Shown here: positions 1-9,410 of the stretch, piece by piece
Position numbering within the stretch: the first letter of the stretch is position 1
Layout: each line of letters begins with the position of its first letter
Source: Lysobacter silvisoli
Lineage (GTDB): Bacteria; Pseudomonadota; Gammaproteobacteria; Xanthomonadales; Xanthomonadaceae
Reading direction: 5' to 3'
Assembly: GCF_003382365.1 (NCBI RefSeq)
Contig: NZ_QTSU01000001.1
Location: forward strand, 1,612,001 to 1,676,000
DNA length: 64,000 nucleotides
Notes under the pieces: generated by a model
What the model was told of the DNA's origin: nothing
Database searches by the model: none
The model's input: the letters and a program-made list of their open reading frames with translations, nothing else
Position numbers and translations under genes: made by a program

Positions 1-1438
1 AGCCGCGCTCGCCGCCTTCTTGCGCTGCGGCGTCGCCGGCGGCGGAGTGCAGCAAGGCGCCGCATGCCGCCGCATCGTAAGCCTCCAGTCCTTGTGCGCG
101 CAGTGCGGCGATCGTACCGCTGAGCACGTCGCCCATGCCGCCCACGGCCATGCCGGGATTGCCGGCGGCGATGACGACGACGGGATCTTGCGGCGACGCC
201 ACCAGCGTGCCGGCGCCTTTGAGCACCACCACGCAACCGTAGCGGTCGCACAAGGCCCGCACAGCGGCATAGCGGTCGGCCTGCACTTGCGCGGTGTCGG
301 TGCCCAGCAGGCGCGCGGCTTCGCCGGGGTGCGGCGTGAGCACGCTATCGCCGCGCAGTCGGCGCGGCTGCTGCGCGAGCAGATTCAAGGCATCGGCGTC
401 GAGCAGCAGCGGCCGCGCCGCCTCGATGGCGGCGGCGTACATCGCCCTGCCCCATTCGCCTTGACCCAGTCCGGGGCCGAGCGCGACGGCATCGGCGCGC
501 GCCAGCGCATCCTGCACATCCGCCGCGTTGCCCGCCGCCCGTGGCATCGCTTCGGGCAACCGCGCCAGCAAGGGCGCAACGTGTTCGGCTTGGGTAATCG
601 CCTCGACCAGACCGGCACCGCTGCGCAGCGCCGAGTGCGCGCACAGCACGATCGCTCCGCCACTGCCGTAATCGCCGCCGATGCACAGCACGCGGCCGTT
701 GCGACCCTTGTGGCTGTTGCGCGCGCGCGGCGCCAACCAGCGACCCAGATCGCCGGCGTGGAGCAGGCGCGCGCGCGGCGATCGATCGAACGCATCGCCG
801 TCGAGTTGCAGATCGGCCAGTGCGATTTCGCCTACGTGATCCAAGGCCGCGCCCGTGCGCAAGCCGCTTTTGCGGGCGATGAATTCCAGCGTGGCTGTGG
901 CGACGACCGCAGGCGCATACGCGGCACCGCCATCGGCATCCACGCCGCTGGGCACGTCCAAGGCGAGCACCGGTGCCGACTGCGTGTTGATCGCCTCGAT
1001 CAGGAGCGCCGCATCGGCGTCGGGTGCGCGCGACAGGCCGATGCCGAACAACGCGTCCACCACCACGTCGGCCTGCCAAGGCGCGCCTGCGTGCTCCGAG
1101 ATCGGGCCGCCCGCCGCTGCGTATTCCTGCGCTGCGCGGCGCGCCAAGTCGCTACGCGGCGCATGCGCGGGCAGGCGCAACACCTGCGCCGTGCGGCCGG
1201 CCAATCGCGCATGCATCGCCAGCACATAGCCATCGCCACCATTGTTGCCGGGCCCGCAGACCACCACGATGCGCTGCGCCTGCGGCCAGCGCCGCAGCAG
1301 TTCGCGCCAGGCGGCGGCGCCCGCGCGGCGCATCAATTCGAACGCATCGCCCAGCTGCTGCGCCGCGCGCGCTTCGGCGGCGCGCAGCGCTGCGGCGTCG
1401 TAGAGGGCGGAATCGGAGGGGAATGCGGCCGTGGGCAT
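1..1438 (-). CDS. nnr: Bifunctional NAD(P)H-hydrate epimerase / ADP-dependent NAD(P)H-hydrate dehydratase (3' end cut off by the window)
   Basis: Repairs hydrated NADH and NADPH: the N-terminal domain epimerises the S and R forms and the C-terminal kinase-like domain dehydrates the S form using ADP. Reading the minus strand from the ATG at 1438 gives an open frame to base 1. It holds the epimerase motif VVVCGPGNNGGDGYV near residues 70-85, and the dehydratase motifs GGDYGSGGA, LTPHPGEAARLL and GGMGDVLSG near the left edge. About 479 codons are visible against roughly 500 for YjeF-type proteins, so only the last few dozen residues are missing. Divergent nnr/queG is the arrangement known from E. 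coli (yjeF/yjeS). Longer frames on the same strand lack these motifs and are shadows. Confidence 0.93.
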   Translation of the reverse strand, partial: MPTAAFPSDSALYDAAALRAAEARAAQQLGDAFELMRRAGAAAWRELLRRWPQAQRIVVVCGPGNNGGDGYVLAMHARLAGRTAQVLRLPAHAPRSDLARRAAQEYAAAGGPISEHAGAPWQADVVVDALFGIGLSRAPDADAALLIEAINTQSAPVLALDVPSGVDADGGAAYAPAVVATATLEFIARKSGLRTGAALDHVGEIALADLQLDGDAFDRSPRARLLHAGDLGRWLAPRARNSHKGRNGRVLCIGGDYGSGGAIVLCAHSALRSGAGLVEAITQAEHVAPLLARLPEAMPRAAGNAADVQDALARADAVALGPGLGQGEWGRAMYAAAIEAARPLLLDADALNLLAQQPRRLRGDSVLTPHPGEAARLLGTDTAQVQADRYAAVRALCDRYGCVVVLKGAGTLVASPQDPVVVIAAGNPGMAVGGMGDVLSGTIAALRAQGLEAYDAAACGALLHSAAGDAAAQEGGERG

Positions 1439-1463
1439 CGCCGGATTCTATACTTGCCGCACC

Positions 1464-2552
1464 GTGAGCCCGCAGCCTGCCAGCCCCGATACCGCCACCG
1501 CGCCCGACTACGCGGCGCTGGGCCTGCGCATCCGCGCGCTGGCGCGCGAGCTGGGTTTCCAGCGCTGCGGCGTCGCCGGCATCGAGCTGGGGCCGGACGA
1601 GGACTACCTGCGCGACTGGCTGGCTCAGGGGCTGTACGGCTCGATGGACTGGATGGCCCGCCATGGCGAGCTGCGCGCGCGGCCGCAGGCACTGATCCCC
1701 GGCACCCTGCGGGTGATCTCGGTGGGCCTGGACTACGGTCGCAACGACGACGAGGACGCCTGGGCGACTCTGGCCGACGGCGACCGCGCCTATGTCGCCC
1801 GCTACGCTCTGGGCCGCGACTACCACAAGCTGATGCGGCAGCGCCTGCAGCGCCTGGCCGACCGCATCGCCGAGGCGGTGGGGCCGTTCGGCCACCGTGT
1901 GTTCGTGGACTCCGCGCCGGTGCTGGAGCGCGCGCTGGCGCGCAACGCCGGCCTGGGCTGGATCGGCAAGCACACCTGCCTGATCGACAAGGACGGCGGC
2001 TCCTGGTTCTTCCTGGGCGAAATCTACGTCGACCTGCCGCTGCCCATCGACGCGCCCGCCAGCGCGCACTGCGGCACCTGCACGCGCTGCATCGACATCT
2101 GCCCGACCCAGGCCATCGTCGCCCCGCACCGCCTGGACGCGCGGCGCTGCATCGCCTACCTCACCATCGAACACGAAGGCGCGATTCCCGAGGAACTGCG
2201 CCCGGCCATCGGCAACCGCATCTTCGGTTGCGACGACTGCCAGCTGGTCTGCCCCTGGAACAAGTTCGCCAAGCGCAGCGACGAGCCCGACTTCCGCGCA
2301 CGCAACGATCTGGACCGGGCGACGCTGGCGCAGCTGTTCGCCTGGAGCGAGGACGAATTCCTGCAGCGCACCGAAGGCTCGGCGATCCGCCGCAGCGGCC
2401 ATGAACGCTGGCTGCGCAATATCGCGGTGGCGCTGGGCAATGCGCCTGGCAGCGAGGAAACGCTGGCCGCGCTGCGCTCGCGGAGGGACCACCCGAGCGC
2501 GGTGGTGCGCGAGCATGTGGAGTGGGCGTTGGCGCGGCATGGTGTGAGGTGA
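1464..2552 (+). CDS. queG: Epoxyqueuosine reductase QueG
   Basis: Performs the last step of queuosine synthesis in tRNA, reducing epoxyqueuosine to queuosine with a cobalamin and two [4Fe-4S] clusters. The two ferredoxin-like cysteine motifs are plain: CGTCTRCIDICP in the middle of the protein and CDDCQLVCPWN downstream. Length is about 362 residues, normal for QueG, and a HEAT-like tail follows the clusters (VREHVEWALARHG at the end). An in-frame GTG at 1431 would overlap the divergent nnr start. I prefer the GTG at 1464 because a TATACT hexamer at 1449-1454 would place transcription start almost on it, implying a leaderless or nearly leaderless message. The exact start is uncertain; the identity is not. 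Confidence 0.93.
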   Translation: MSPQPASPDTATAPDYAALGLRIRALARELGFQRCGVAGIELGPDEDYLRDWLAQGLYGSMDWMARHGELRARPQALIPGTLRVISVGLDYGRNDDEDAWATLADGDRAYVARYALGRDYHKLMRQRLQRLADRIAEAVGPFGHRVFVDSAPVLERALARNAGLGWIGKHTCLIDKDGGSWFFLGEIYVDLPLPIDAPASAHCGTCTRCIDICPTQAIVAPHRLDARRCIAYLTIEHEGAIPEELRPAIGNRIFGCDDCQLVCPWNKFAKRSDEPDFRARNDLDRATLAQLFAWSEDEFLQRTEGSAIRRSGHERWLRNIAVALGNAPGSEETLAALRSRRDHPSAVVREHVEWALARHGVR

Positions 2553-2586
2553 AAGCGGTGGCGAGGCGAACGTGTCGCTGCGCGTG

Positions 2587-2690
2587 CCCTCACCCCAACC
2601 CCTCTCCCGCAAGCGGGAGAGGGGCTAAATCAGAAGCAGCGTCGAATGCATCCCCTCTCCCGCTTGCGGGAGAGGGCTAGGGTGAGGGGA
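2587..2690. repeat. Pair of GC-rich palindromes in a larger inverted arrangement
   Basis: Two near-identical palindromes lie at 2599-2624 (CCCCTCTCCCGC, AA, then its complement) and 2653-2676 (11-bp arms around TT). They are flanked by CCCTCACCCC on the left and GGGTGAGGGG on the right, so the whole unit is itself an inverted repeat. The same palindrome recurs at 22998-23023 and 59319-59344. It sits just after queG and could act as a bidirectional terminator or mRNA stabiliser. I see no gene in it. Confidence 0.8.
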
Positions 2691-3082
2691 TGAGCGCAAA
2701 GCGCGAATGCTCTTGATCCTCGCTCGGGCACCGAACTCGCCGTCTCAACAGAAGACCCGTAGGGCGGCGCACAGGACGTGCGCCGTTTTCCGCTCGGGCA
2801 GGAGGCCCGATCGGAAAATCCCGGCGCCCGCTCCGCTCTCGCACGGGAGCTCTGGGGCAGCGTTTTTCTTTGGTGACTTTCTTTTGACGCTTATCAAAAG
2901 AAAGTGACCCGGCCGCTTGCGGACGGAAGCTGTTGCTGTTGCTTGAAGGCAAGAGCAAATCCCCCTCAATCCCCCTCAACAAAGGGGGAAGATAAGCAAG
3001 GGCGGAAGAAGAGGTAACAGGGGTTACGGCGCTGGTGCGGGTTCGCGGTCGCAGCTTGCGCAGCTCCTACAGGGACGATCGT
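2677..3082 (+). repeat. Dispersed non-coding repeat, copy 1 of a long inverted pair
   Basis: This stretch matches, in opposite orientation and nearly end to end, the sequence at 58791-59207. The best conserved core runs from about 2840 to 2945. It contains a hairpin with 11-bp arms (CTTTCTTTTGA and its complement around a 6-base loop) at about 2877-2904, then AGCTGTTGCTGTTGCTT. The left part carries GCACAGGACGTGCGC, which can also fold. Small open frames here are poorly supported and I do not call them genes. It looks like a dispersed family of the Xanthomonadaceae; the mechanism of spread is unknown. Confidence 0.8.
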
Positions 3083-3131
3083 GAGGTGTGTCGCAGGCGG
3101 GATTCGCGGTCGCGGCTGACGCCGCTCCTAC
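3042..3131 (-). repeat. Two GTAG-type REP elements
   Basis: Copies at 3042-3070 and 3103-3131 read on the minus strand as GTAGGAGC followed by an imperfect palindrome of the form GGCGTCAGCCGC and GACCGCGA. A GTAG head plus a GC-rich imperfect palindrome is the hallmark of REP sequences mobilised by REP-associated tyrosine transposases. They lie downstream of pgi. No such transposase gene is in this window. Confidence 0.75.
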
Positions 3132-3153
3132 CCACGAGCGGGAGCGGACCGGC

Positions 3154-4671
3154 TCAGCCGCGCAACTGCGCGATCAACTCCCGCGTCACCGGATCGTCCG
3201 CCTCCACCTCGCCGGCCAGCGCCGGCAGCAGCTTGCTGGCGACCTGCTTGCCCAGCTCCACGCCGAACTGATCGAAGGCGTTGATGCCCCAGTACACCGA
3301 CTGCAGATACACGCTGTGTTCGTACAAGGCCAGCAGCGCGCCCAACGAGCGCGGGGTCAGCGCGTCGAGCAGGATCGTCGTGCTCGGCCGGCCGCCGGCG
3401 TAAGCGCGGTGCGGGTCGTCGCTGGCCTGGCCGTTGGCGAAGGCTTCGGTCTGCGCCAGCAGGTTGGCGTGCAGCGCGCGGTGGTTGTCGGCATAGGGCG
3501 CGTCGCGGCGGACCACGCCGATGAAATCGCCTGGCACGATCGAGGTGCCCTGATGCAGGGCCTGGAAAAAGCTGTGCTGGGTATCGGTGCCCACCCCGCC
3601 CCACCACACCGGCACGGTGTCGGCTTCGACCGCGCTACCGTCCAGTCGCGCGGACTTGCCCAGGCTTTCCATCACCAACTGCTGCAGATAGTTCGACAGC
3701 AGCTTGAGGCGGTCGTCGTAGGCGAGCACGGCTTGGGTGGCGTAGCCGAGCACGTTGCGGTTCCACACCGCCGTGGCGGCGTGCCAGGCGGCCAGGTTCT
3801 GCCGCAGCGGCGTGCGCAGCACGTGCGCGTCGATCTCGGCCGCGCCGGCCAGGAATTCCTCGAAGCGGTCCATGCCGATCGCCAGCGCGATCGGCAGGCC
3901 CACCGCCGACCACAGCGAGTAGCGGCCGCCGACCCAGTCCCACATCGGCAGGATGCGCTCGGGCGGAATGCCGAACGCGGCCGCGGGCCGCTCGAGATTG
4001 GCGCTGATCGCGTACAGGCGGTCGGCGGCGTGCGCGCCCAGCCAGTCGCGCACCACGGCGCCGTTGAGCAGGGTTTCCTGGGTGCCGAAGGTCTTGGAGA
4101 TCAGCAGCGCCGCGGTGCGCGCCGGGTCCAGGCCGGCCAGGATGCGCAGGGCGGCGTGGCCGTCGACGTTGGACAGGAAGTGCACGCGGAAACGGCCCGG
4201 CGCGGCGCCGCTGAGCGCGTCGGCGGCCAGGCGCGGGCCCAGGTCCGAGCCGCCGATGCCGACGCTGACGATGTCGGTGACGTCGCTGGCTTCCAGCGCG
4301 GCCACGATCTCGCGCATGCGCGCACGCGCCTGCAGCGCCTGGGCATGGGCCTGGTGCGCCACGGAACTGGATGAGTAATCGCCGCGCAGCGCGGTATGCA
4401 GCGCCGGGCGGCCTTCGGTGACGTTGACGATCTCGCCGTCGAACAGCGCCTGCAGGCGGGCGACGGCGCCGGCCGATTCGGCGGCGGCGAACAGCCCCTC
4501 CAGCGCCGCGCGGTCGTAGCGCTGGCGGGCGAAGTTGGCGTAGAGCGGGCCGACCCGCAGGGCGAAATCCTGAGCGCGGGCCGGATCGGCGGCGACCAGT
4601 TCGGCCAGCGGTGAGGGGAGGACGCGCCCGACTTCAGCGCGTGGCGGACTCGGTCGGGCGTCTTCGCTCAT
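3154..4671 (-). CDS. pgi: Glucose-6-phosphate isomerase
   Basis: Interconverts glucose-6-phosphate and fructose-6-phosphate in glycolysis and gluconeogenesis in the cytoplasm. The 505-residue product carries [10 protein letters not shown], the SKTFGTQET phosphate-binding stretch, the family signature around [12 protein letters not shown], and the C-terminal [13 protein letters not shown] with the conserved lysine. It is slightly shorter than the 549-residue E. coli enzyme. The gene lies only 12 bases after panD on the same strand, so it is probably the last gene of the pcnB-folK-panBCD-pgi operon. REP elements lie just beyond its stop. The start ATG at 4671 fits the usual N-terminal length. 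Confidence 0.95.
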   Translation of the reverse strand: MSEDARPSPPRAEVGRVLPSPLAELVAADPARAQDFALRVGPLYANFARQRYDRAALEGLFAAAESAGAVARLQALFDGEIVNVTEGRPALHTALRGDYSSSSVAHQAHAQALQARARMREIVAALEASDVTDIVSVGIGGSDLGPRLAADALSGAAPGRFRVHFLSNVDGHAALRILAGLDPARTAALLISKTFGTQETLLNGAVVRDWLGAHAADRLYAISANLERPAAAFGIPPERILPMWDWVGGRYSLWSAVGLPIALAIGMDRFEEFLAGAAEIDAHVLRTPLRQNLAAWHAATAVWNRNVLGYATQAVLAYDDRLKLLSNYLQQLVMESLGKSARLDGSAVEADTVPVWWGGVGTDTQHSFFQALHQGTSIVPGDFIGVVRRDAPYADNHRALHANLLAQTEAFANGQASDDPHRAYAGGRPSTTILLDALTPRSLGALLALYEHSVYLQSVYWGINAFDQFGVELGKQVASKLLPALAGEVEADDPVTRELIAQLRG

Positions 4672-4683
4672 TCGGCAGGATTC

Positions 4684-5064
4684 TCAGGCGGCCTGGGCCG
4701 GCATCGAGGTGTTGGTGTGGGTCAGCTGGTTGTGGCGGTCCACGTAGACCAGGGTCGGCTTGAACTTGACCGCCTCGGCCTCGTCGCAGATGCCGTAGGC
4801 GCAGATGATGACCAGGTCGCCGGGCTGCGCGCGGTGCGCGGCGGCGCCGTTGACCGAGATCACGCCGCTGCCCTCTTCGCCGCGGATGGCGTAGGTGACG
4901 AAGCGCTGGCCGTTGTTGACGTTGTAGATGTGGACCTGTTCGTACTCGCGGATGCCCGAGATGTCGAGCAGGCGGCCGTCGATGGCGCAGGAGCCTTCGT
5001 AGTGCAGCTCGGCGTGGGTGACCGTGGCGCGGTGGATCTTGGCCTTGAGCAGGTTCAGTTGCAT
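4684..5064 (-). CDS. panD: Aspartate 1-decarboxylase PanD
   Basis: Makes beta-alanine from L-aspartate for pantothenate and coenzyme A synthesis. The 126-residue proenzyme has the self-processing site in YEGSCAID, where cleavage between Gly24 and Ser25 generates the pyruvoyl cofactor. The N-terminus [20 protein letters not shown] is typical. It lies between panC and pgi on the minus strand, 165 bases downstream of panC. Its length and motif match the family fully; no unusual feature is seen. Confidence 0.97.
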   Translation of the reverse strand: MQLNLLKAKIHRATVTHAELHYEGSCAIDGRLLDISGIREYEQVHIYNVNNGQRFVTYAIRGEEGSGVISVNGAAAHRAQPGDLVIICAYGICDEAEAVKFKPTLVYVDRHNQLTHTNTSMPAQAA

Positions 5065-5174
5065 GTTCTGTACTCCGTCCGCGGACGCGCGGGCGCGAAA
5101 GGCCGAAGTCTAGCAGCGCATGGCGCGCTGCAACATGGGCGCCCCACCCCGCCGCCGGGACGGTGCATTCCGGC

Positions 5175-5209
5175 TTCAGCGAGGCGTGTTCAGCGAGGCG
5201 TGTTCAGCG
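5175..5209. repeat. Short tandem repeat, 14-bp unit, 2.5 copies
   Basis: The unit TTCAGCGAGGCGTG appears at 5175-5188 and 5189-5202 and begins again at 5203. It lies in the 165-base gap between panC and panD. It may be slippage-prone; no function can be assigned. Confidence 0.7.
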
Positions 5210-5229
5210 CGGCGCCCGCCGGCGCCGGT

Positions 5230-6078
5230 TCAGGCGCCGAATTCGAGGTTGTCGATCAGGCGCGTGCGGCCCAGGCGGGCGGCGATGAGAGCCACGCGGC
5301 CCCCGTCGGCGGGGCCTGTCTCGGGCAGGCCCAGGTCGGGGCGGCGGATCGCGGCGTAGTCGACGACGAAGCCGGCCGTTTCCAGCCGCTGCGCGGCTTC
5401 GGCCTCGACCGCCTCGCGCGGATGGCCGGCCTGCAGCGCCTGGCGCATCCACTGCAGGCAGCGGTGGATCTCGGCCGCGCGCGGGCGCTCCTCGGAGGAC
5501 AGGTATTGGTTGCGCGAGCTCATCGCCAGGCCGTCGGCCTCGCGCAGGGTGTCGCCGGCCACGATCTCCAGCGGGAAGGCCAGGTCGCGCACCAGGTAGC
5601 GGATCACCGCCAGCTGCTGGTAGTCCTTGCGGCCGAACACCGCCACGTCGGGGCCGACCTGATTGAACAGGCGCGCGACCACCGTGGCCACGCCGTCGAA
5701 ATGGCCGGGGCGGTGCGCGCCCTCCAAGCCTTCGGTCACCTGCGGCACGCTGACCTTGACCGTGGCCTCAGCGCCGTGGGGATACATGGTCTCCACCGAG
5801 GGCAGCCACATCAGATCGGCGCCGGCCGTGGCCAGGCCGGCGGCGTCGGCCTCGGGCGTGCGCGGGTAGCGGCCGTAGTCCTCGTTGGGACCGAACTGGG
5901 TCGGGTTGACGAACACGCTGACCACCACGCGGTCGGCGCGCTCGCGCGCCAGCCGCACCAGCGAATGGTGGCCGGCGTGCAGGTTGCCCATGGTCGGCAC
6001 GAAGGCGATGCGCAGGCCCTGGCGGCGCCAGCCGTCCAGGGTGGCGCGCAGCTGGGACAGGTCGTCGACGGTCAGCAT
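5230..6078 (-). CDS. panC: Pantoate--beta-alanine ligase (pantothenate synthetase)
   Basis: Joins pantoate and beta-alanine with ATP to make pantothenate. The 282-residue protein has the nucleotide-binding FVPTMGNLHAGHHSL with the HIGH-like HAGH, then SVFVNPTQFGPNEDY, FGRKDYQQL, and the KMSKS-like region as MSSRNQYLS. The frame extends upstream to 6120, but MLTVDDLSQLR at 6078 matches the usual PanC N-terminus, so that start is chosen. It is flanked by panB upstream and panD downstream, completing a panBCD cluster. Confidence 0.96.
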   Translation of the reverse strand: MLTVDDLSQLRATLDGWRRQGLRIAFVPTMGNLHAGHHSLVRLARERADRVVVSVFVNPTQFGPNEDYGRYPRTPEADAAGLATAGADLMWLPSVETMYPHGAEATVKVSVPQVTEGLEGAHRPGHFDGVATVVARLFNQVGPDVAVFGRKDYQQLAVIRYLVRDLAFPLEIVAGDTLREADGLAMSSRNQYLSSEERPRAAEIHRCLQWMRQALQAGHPREAVEAEAAQRLETAGFVVDYAAIRRPDLGLPETGPADGGRVALIAARLGRTRLIDNLEFGA

Positions 6079-6150
6079 GCGTAACTCGGAATTCGGGAAA
6101 GGGGATCGAAGGCGCGCCACGATAGCCCAGCCGCGCCGCGGGCGCGGCGC

Positions 6151-6984
<834 letters not shown>

Positions 6985-7046
6985 GGTCGGGAATCTCGCC
7001 CGGCGCGGTGCCGGACGTTCGCGGGGGTAGCCCTATAACTTACCGC

Positions 7047-7547
7047 TTAAGCCAGCGTTTGTATGTCGCCGCTGTCGAGCGCGGCCAGCGCCCGCCGCGC
7101 CGGACCGATGCCGGGGATGTCGGCCTCGGGGTCGATCTCCAGCAGCGGCAGCAGCGCGAACGCGCGCTCGTGCAGGTGCGGATGCGGCACGTGCAGGCCC
7201 GGCAGGTCGATGCGCCGGCGGCCGTACAGCAGCAGGTCCAGGTCCAGAGTGCGCGGGCCCCAGCGGTCGCGGCCGTCCTGTCGGCGCTCGCGCCCGGCGG
7301 CGCGCTCGATCGCCAGCAGCGCCTGCAGCAGCGCCAGCGGTTCCAGTTCGGTGTGCAGCAGCGCGGCGGCGTTGACGAAGTCCGGCTGCGCGGTCACGCC
7401 CCAGGCCGGGGTGCGGTACAGCGAGGACGCGCGCAGCAGGCGCGTGCGCGGCAGTTGCGCCAGCGCGACGAAGGCGGCGCGGATCGCTGCCGCGCTGTCG
7501 CCCAGGTTGCTGCCCAGGCCGACGCAGGCGGTGTCGCCGCGGCTCAT
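7047..7547 (-). CDS. folK: 2-amino-4-hydroxy-6-hydroxymethyldihydropteridine pyrophosphokinase (HPPK)
   Basis: Transfers pyrophosphate from ATP to 6-hydroxymethyl-dihydropterin in folate synthesis. The 166-residue product begins MSRGDTACVGLGSNLGD and contains the signature DRWGPRTLDLDLLLYG plus the loop residues VPHPHLHERAF. The open frame continues far upstream to 8213, but that part is a shadow of pcnB. The start ATG at 7547 overlaps the pcnB stop codon by two bases inside an ATGA-type junction, which strongly supports this start and translational coupling. Confidence 0.95.
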   Translation of the reverse strand: MSRGDTACVGLGSNLGDSAAAIRAAFVALAQLPRTRLLRASSLYRTPAWGVTAQPDFVNAAALLHTELEPLALLQALLAIERAAGRERRQDGRDRWGPRTLDLDLLLYGRRRIDLPGLHVPHPHLHERAFALLPLLEIDPEADIPGIGPARRALAALDSGDIQTLA

Positions 7548-8953
7548 TCGCCGTCGTGCGCGGCCGGAGCCTCGTGGCCGCCGTGGCGACGGCGGCGGCG
7601 GCGCTTGCGCGGACCGGCGCCCTCCTCGCCCGTGGCCTGCGCCGGCTGCGATTCCAGCTGCGCGGCCAGCTCGTCGCCGGACTTGGCCTGGGCGTCGCGC
7701 CAGAACGCGACGTCGGCGGCGTGCTCGTCGGACGCGGCCAGGCGCAGGTTGAGGAAGTCGTAGGCGGCGCGGAAGCGCGGGTGCGAGAGCAGGCGGAACA
7801 CGCGCTTGCGCTGGCGCTGCGAGAAGCGCGTCTGCAGCAGCCAGATCTCCTGCATCGGCAGCGAGAAGCGCCGCGGCAGGGCGATGGTTTCGAGCTGGTG
7901 CACGGTGACCCGGTCGGCGGCGCGGCGCTGCGCTTCCACCGCGTGCACGCCCTGCGCCTGCAGCGCCATCAGCGCGCGGCAGTAGGCCGGCCACAGCAGC
8001 ATGGCGAACAGGAACGCCGGCGAGACCGGCTCGTCGTTGGCCACGCGGGTATCGGTGCCCTTCAGGCCTTCCAGCAGCATGCGCCGCAGCGCGCCGCTGC
8101 GGTTGGACGCGAGCGCGGCGGCGGTTTCGGGCAGCAGCGCCGGCAGCAGGCCGTAGCGCTCCAGGCCCAGGAAGCTCTGCACGGCATGGCCGGACAGGAA
8201 CAGCTTCAGGCATTCCTCGAACAAACGCGCCGGCGCGGCTTCGCGCAGCAGCGGCGCCAGCGCCGGAATCGGCGCGGCGGTGCCGCTTTCGATCTCGAAG
8301 CCCAGCTTGGCCGCCAGGCGCACCGCGCGCAGCATGCGCACCGGGTCTTCGCGGTAACGCGTTTCCGGATCGCCGATCAGGCGCATCAACCGGTTCTGCA
8401 CGTCCTCGAAGCCGCCGACGTAGTCGCGCACCGAGAAGTCTTCGACCGCGTAGTACAGCGCGTTGGCGGTGAAGTCGCGACGCACCGCGTCGTCCTCGAT
8501 GCTGCCGTAGACGTTATCGCGCACCAGCCGGCCGCCGTTGTCGGTTTCGCGGTCGCCGCTGCCGTCGTCGCTGTTGGCGCGGAAGGTGGCGACCTCGATG
8601 ATCTCGCGGCCGTAGACCACGTGGGCCAGGCGGAAGCGGCGGCCGATCAGGCGGCAGTTGCGGAACAGGCTCTTGACCTGCTCCGGGGTCGCGTCGGTGG
8701 CGACGTCGAAATCCTTGGGATGGCCGCCGACCAGGATGTCGCGCACCGCGCCGCCGACCAGATAGCCGCCGAAGCCCGCATCGCGCAGCCGGTACAGCAC
8801 GCGCAGGGCGTTGGGGCTGATTTCCTTGCGCGAGACGTTGTGCTGCTCGCGCGGGATCGTCCGCAGCGTGGGCTGCACGCCGCCGGCATGGCCGGCATGG
8901 CCGGCATGGGAGGAGTCGGTGGAACCGTGGCCGTTGTGCACGTTTTCGGGCAT
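7544..8953 (-). CDS. pcnB: Poly(A) polymerase I (polynucleotide adenylyltransferase)
   Basis: Adds 3' poly(A) tails to RNA, promoting decay by 3' exonucleases. The 469-residue protein has the class II nucleotidyltransferase core YLVGGAVRDILVG followed by KDFDVATDATPEQV with the two metal-binding aspartates, then RRFRLAHVVYG and RRDFTANALYY. The C-terminus is strongly basic (RKRRRRRRHGG), typical of PcnB rather than CCA-adding enzymes. The N-terminus is odd: about 20 residues with HAGHAGHAGG, which is His/Gly-rich and may be a dispensable extension. It is the first gene of the operon with folK and panBCD. Confidence 0.92.
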   Translation of the reverse strand: MPENVHNGHGSTDSSHAGHAGHAGGVQPTLRTIPREQHNVSRKEISPNALRVLYRLRDAGFGGYLVGGAVRDILVGGHPKDFDVATDATPEQVKSLFRNCRLIGRRFRLAHVVYGREIIEVATFRANSDDGSGDRETDNGGRLVRDNVYGSIEDDAVRRDFTANALYYAVEDFSVRDYVGGFEDVQNRLMRLIGDPETRYREDPVRMLRAVRLAAKLGFEIESGTAAPIPALAPLLREAAPARLFEECLKLFLSGHAVQSFLGLERYGLLPALLPETAAALASNRSGALRRMLLEGLKGTDTRVANDEPVSPAFLFAMLLWPAYCRALMALQAQGVHAVEAQRRAADRVTVHQLETIALPRRFSLPMQEIWLLQTRFSQRQRKRVFRLLSHPRFRAAYDFLNLRLAASDEHAADVAFWRDAQAKSGDELAAQLESQPAQATGEEGAGPRKRRRRRRHGGHEAPAAHDGE

Positions 8954-9041
8954 CTGGCGGTCGCTGCCGCAATGTAAGGATCGCTGCCGCGGGGCGGCGG
9001 GATCGCGTGGTTTGGATGAACGGCGGCCGGTCTGAAGCCGG

Positions 9042-9070
9042 TTGCCGAGCGCTATTCAGCCCCCTATACT
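9042..9070 (+). promoter_or_regulatory. Sigma-70 promoter for tRNA-Glu
   Basis: TTGCCG at 9042-9047 and TATACT at 9065-9070 are separated by exactly 17 bases, and transcription would start about 45 bases before the tRNA. The spacing and the position ahead of a stable-RNA gene make this one of the better promoter candidates in the window. Confidence 0.7.
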
Positions 9071-9123
9071 AGCAGGCCACATCCGGTTGAGAGTCGGATG
9101 CGGGGTTTTACCCGGTTTTACCC

Positions 9124-9199
9124 GCTCCCTTCGTCTAGAGGCCTAGGACGTGGCCCTCTCAAGGCTAAAACACGAGTTCGAATCTCGTAGGGAGCGCCA
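9124..9199 (+). tRNA. tRNA-Glu (anticodon CTC)
   Basis: A 76-base cloverleaf. The acceptor arm GCTCCCT pairs with AGGGAGC, followed by G and an encoded CCA. The D arm has the typical Glu sequence TTCGTCTAGAGGCCTAGGAC, the anticodon loop is CTCTCAA giving CTC, and the T loop is GTTCGAATC. It reads GAG codons. It stands alone between pcnB and fdxA with its own promoter and terminator. Confidence 0.95.
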
Positions 9200-9208
9200 A
9201 ACACGATG

Positions 9209-9233
9209 AAAACCGCGGTTCTGCCGCGGTTTT
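9209..9233 (+). terminator. Rho-independent terminator after tRNA-Glu
   Basis: AAAACCGCGG and CCGCGGTTTT form a perfect 10-bp stem around TTCTG, ending in a T-run, ten bases after the tRNA 3' end. Confidence 0.85.
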
Positions 9234-9410
9234 CGCCACGAACGACCCGTGCAGCGATGCGCGGGTTTTTCGTTTGCGGCGCCGGACGCGGCGCGGCGAT
9301 GAGAGTCGCTCGCAACTGCGCCGCGGCGCCCGCGCCGCGCTAGGTTCGCCCCGCCGCTATGGCTACACTAGCGCCGCCACACCCAACTGCCACGCCAGGA
9401 CGCCGCCTCC

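Noticed and set aside
1152-2612. A 486-codon minus-strand frame opposite queG
   Set aside because: queG on the plus strand has its Fe-S motifs; the minus frame lacks domain signatures and runs into an out-of-frame version of nnr.
2677-2982. Several small open frames in the region after queG, and similar ones at 58.7-59.3 kb
   Set aside because: They lie inside the dispersed repeat and palindromes and lack conserved starts; they are the same non-coding sequence read in different frames.
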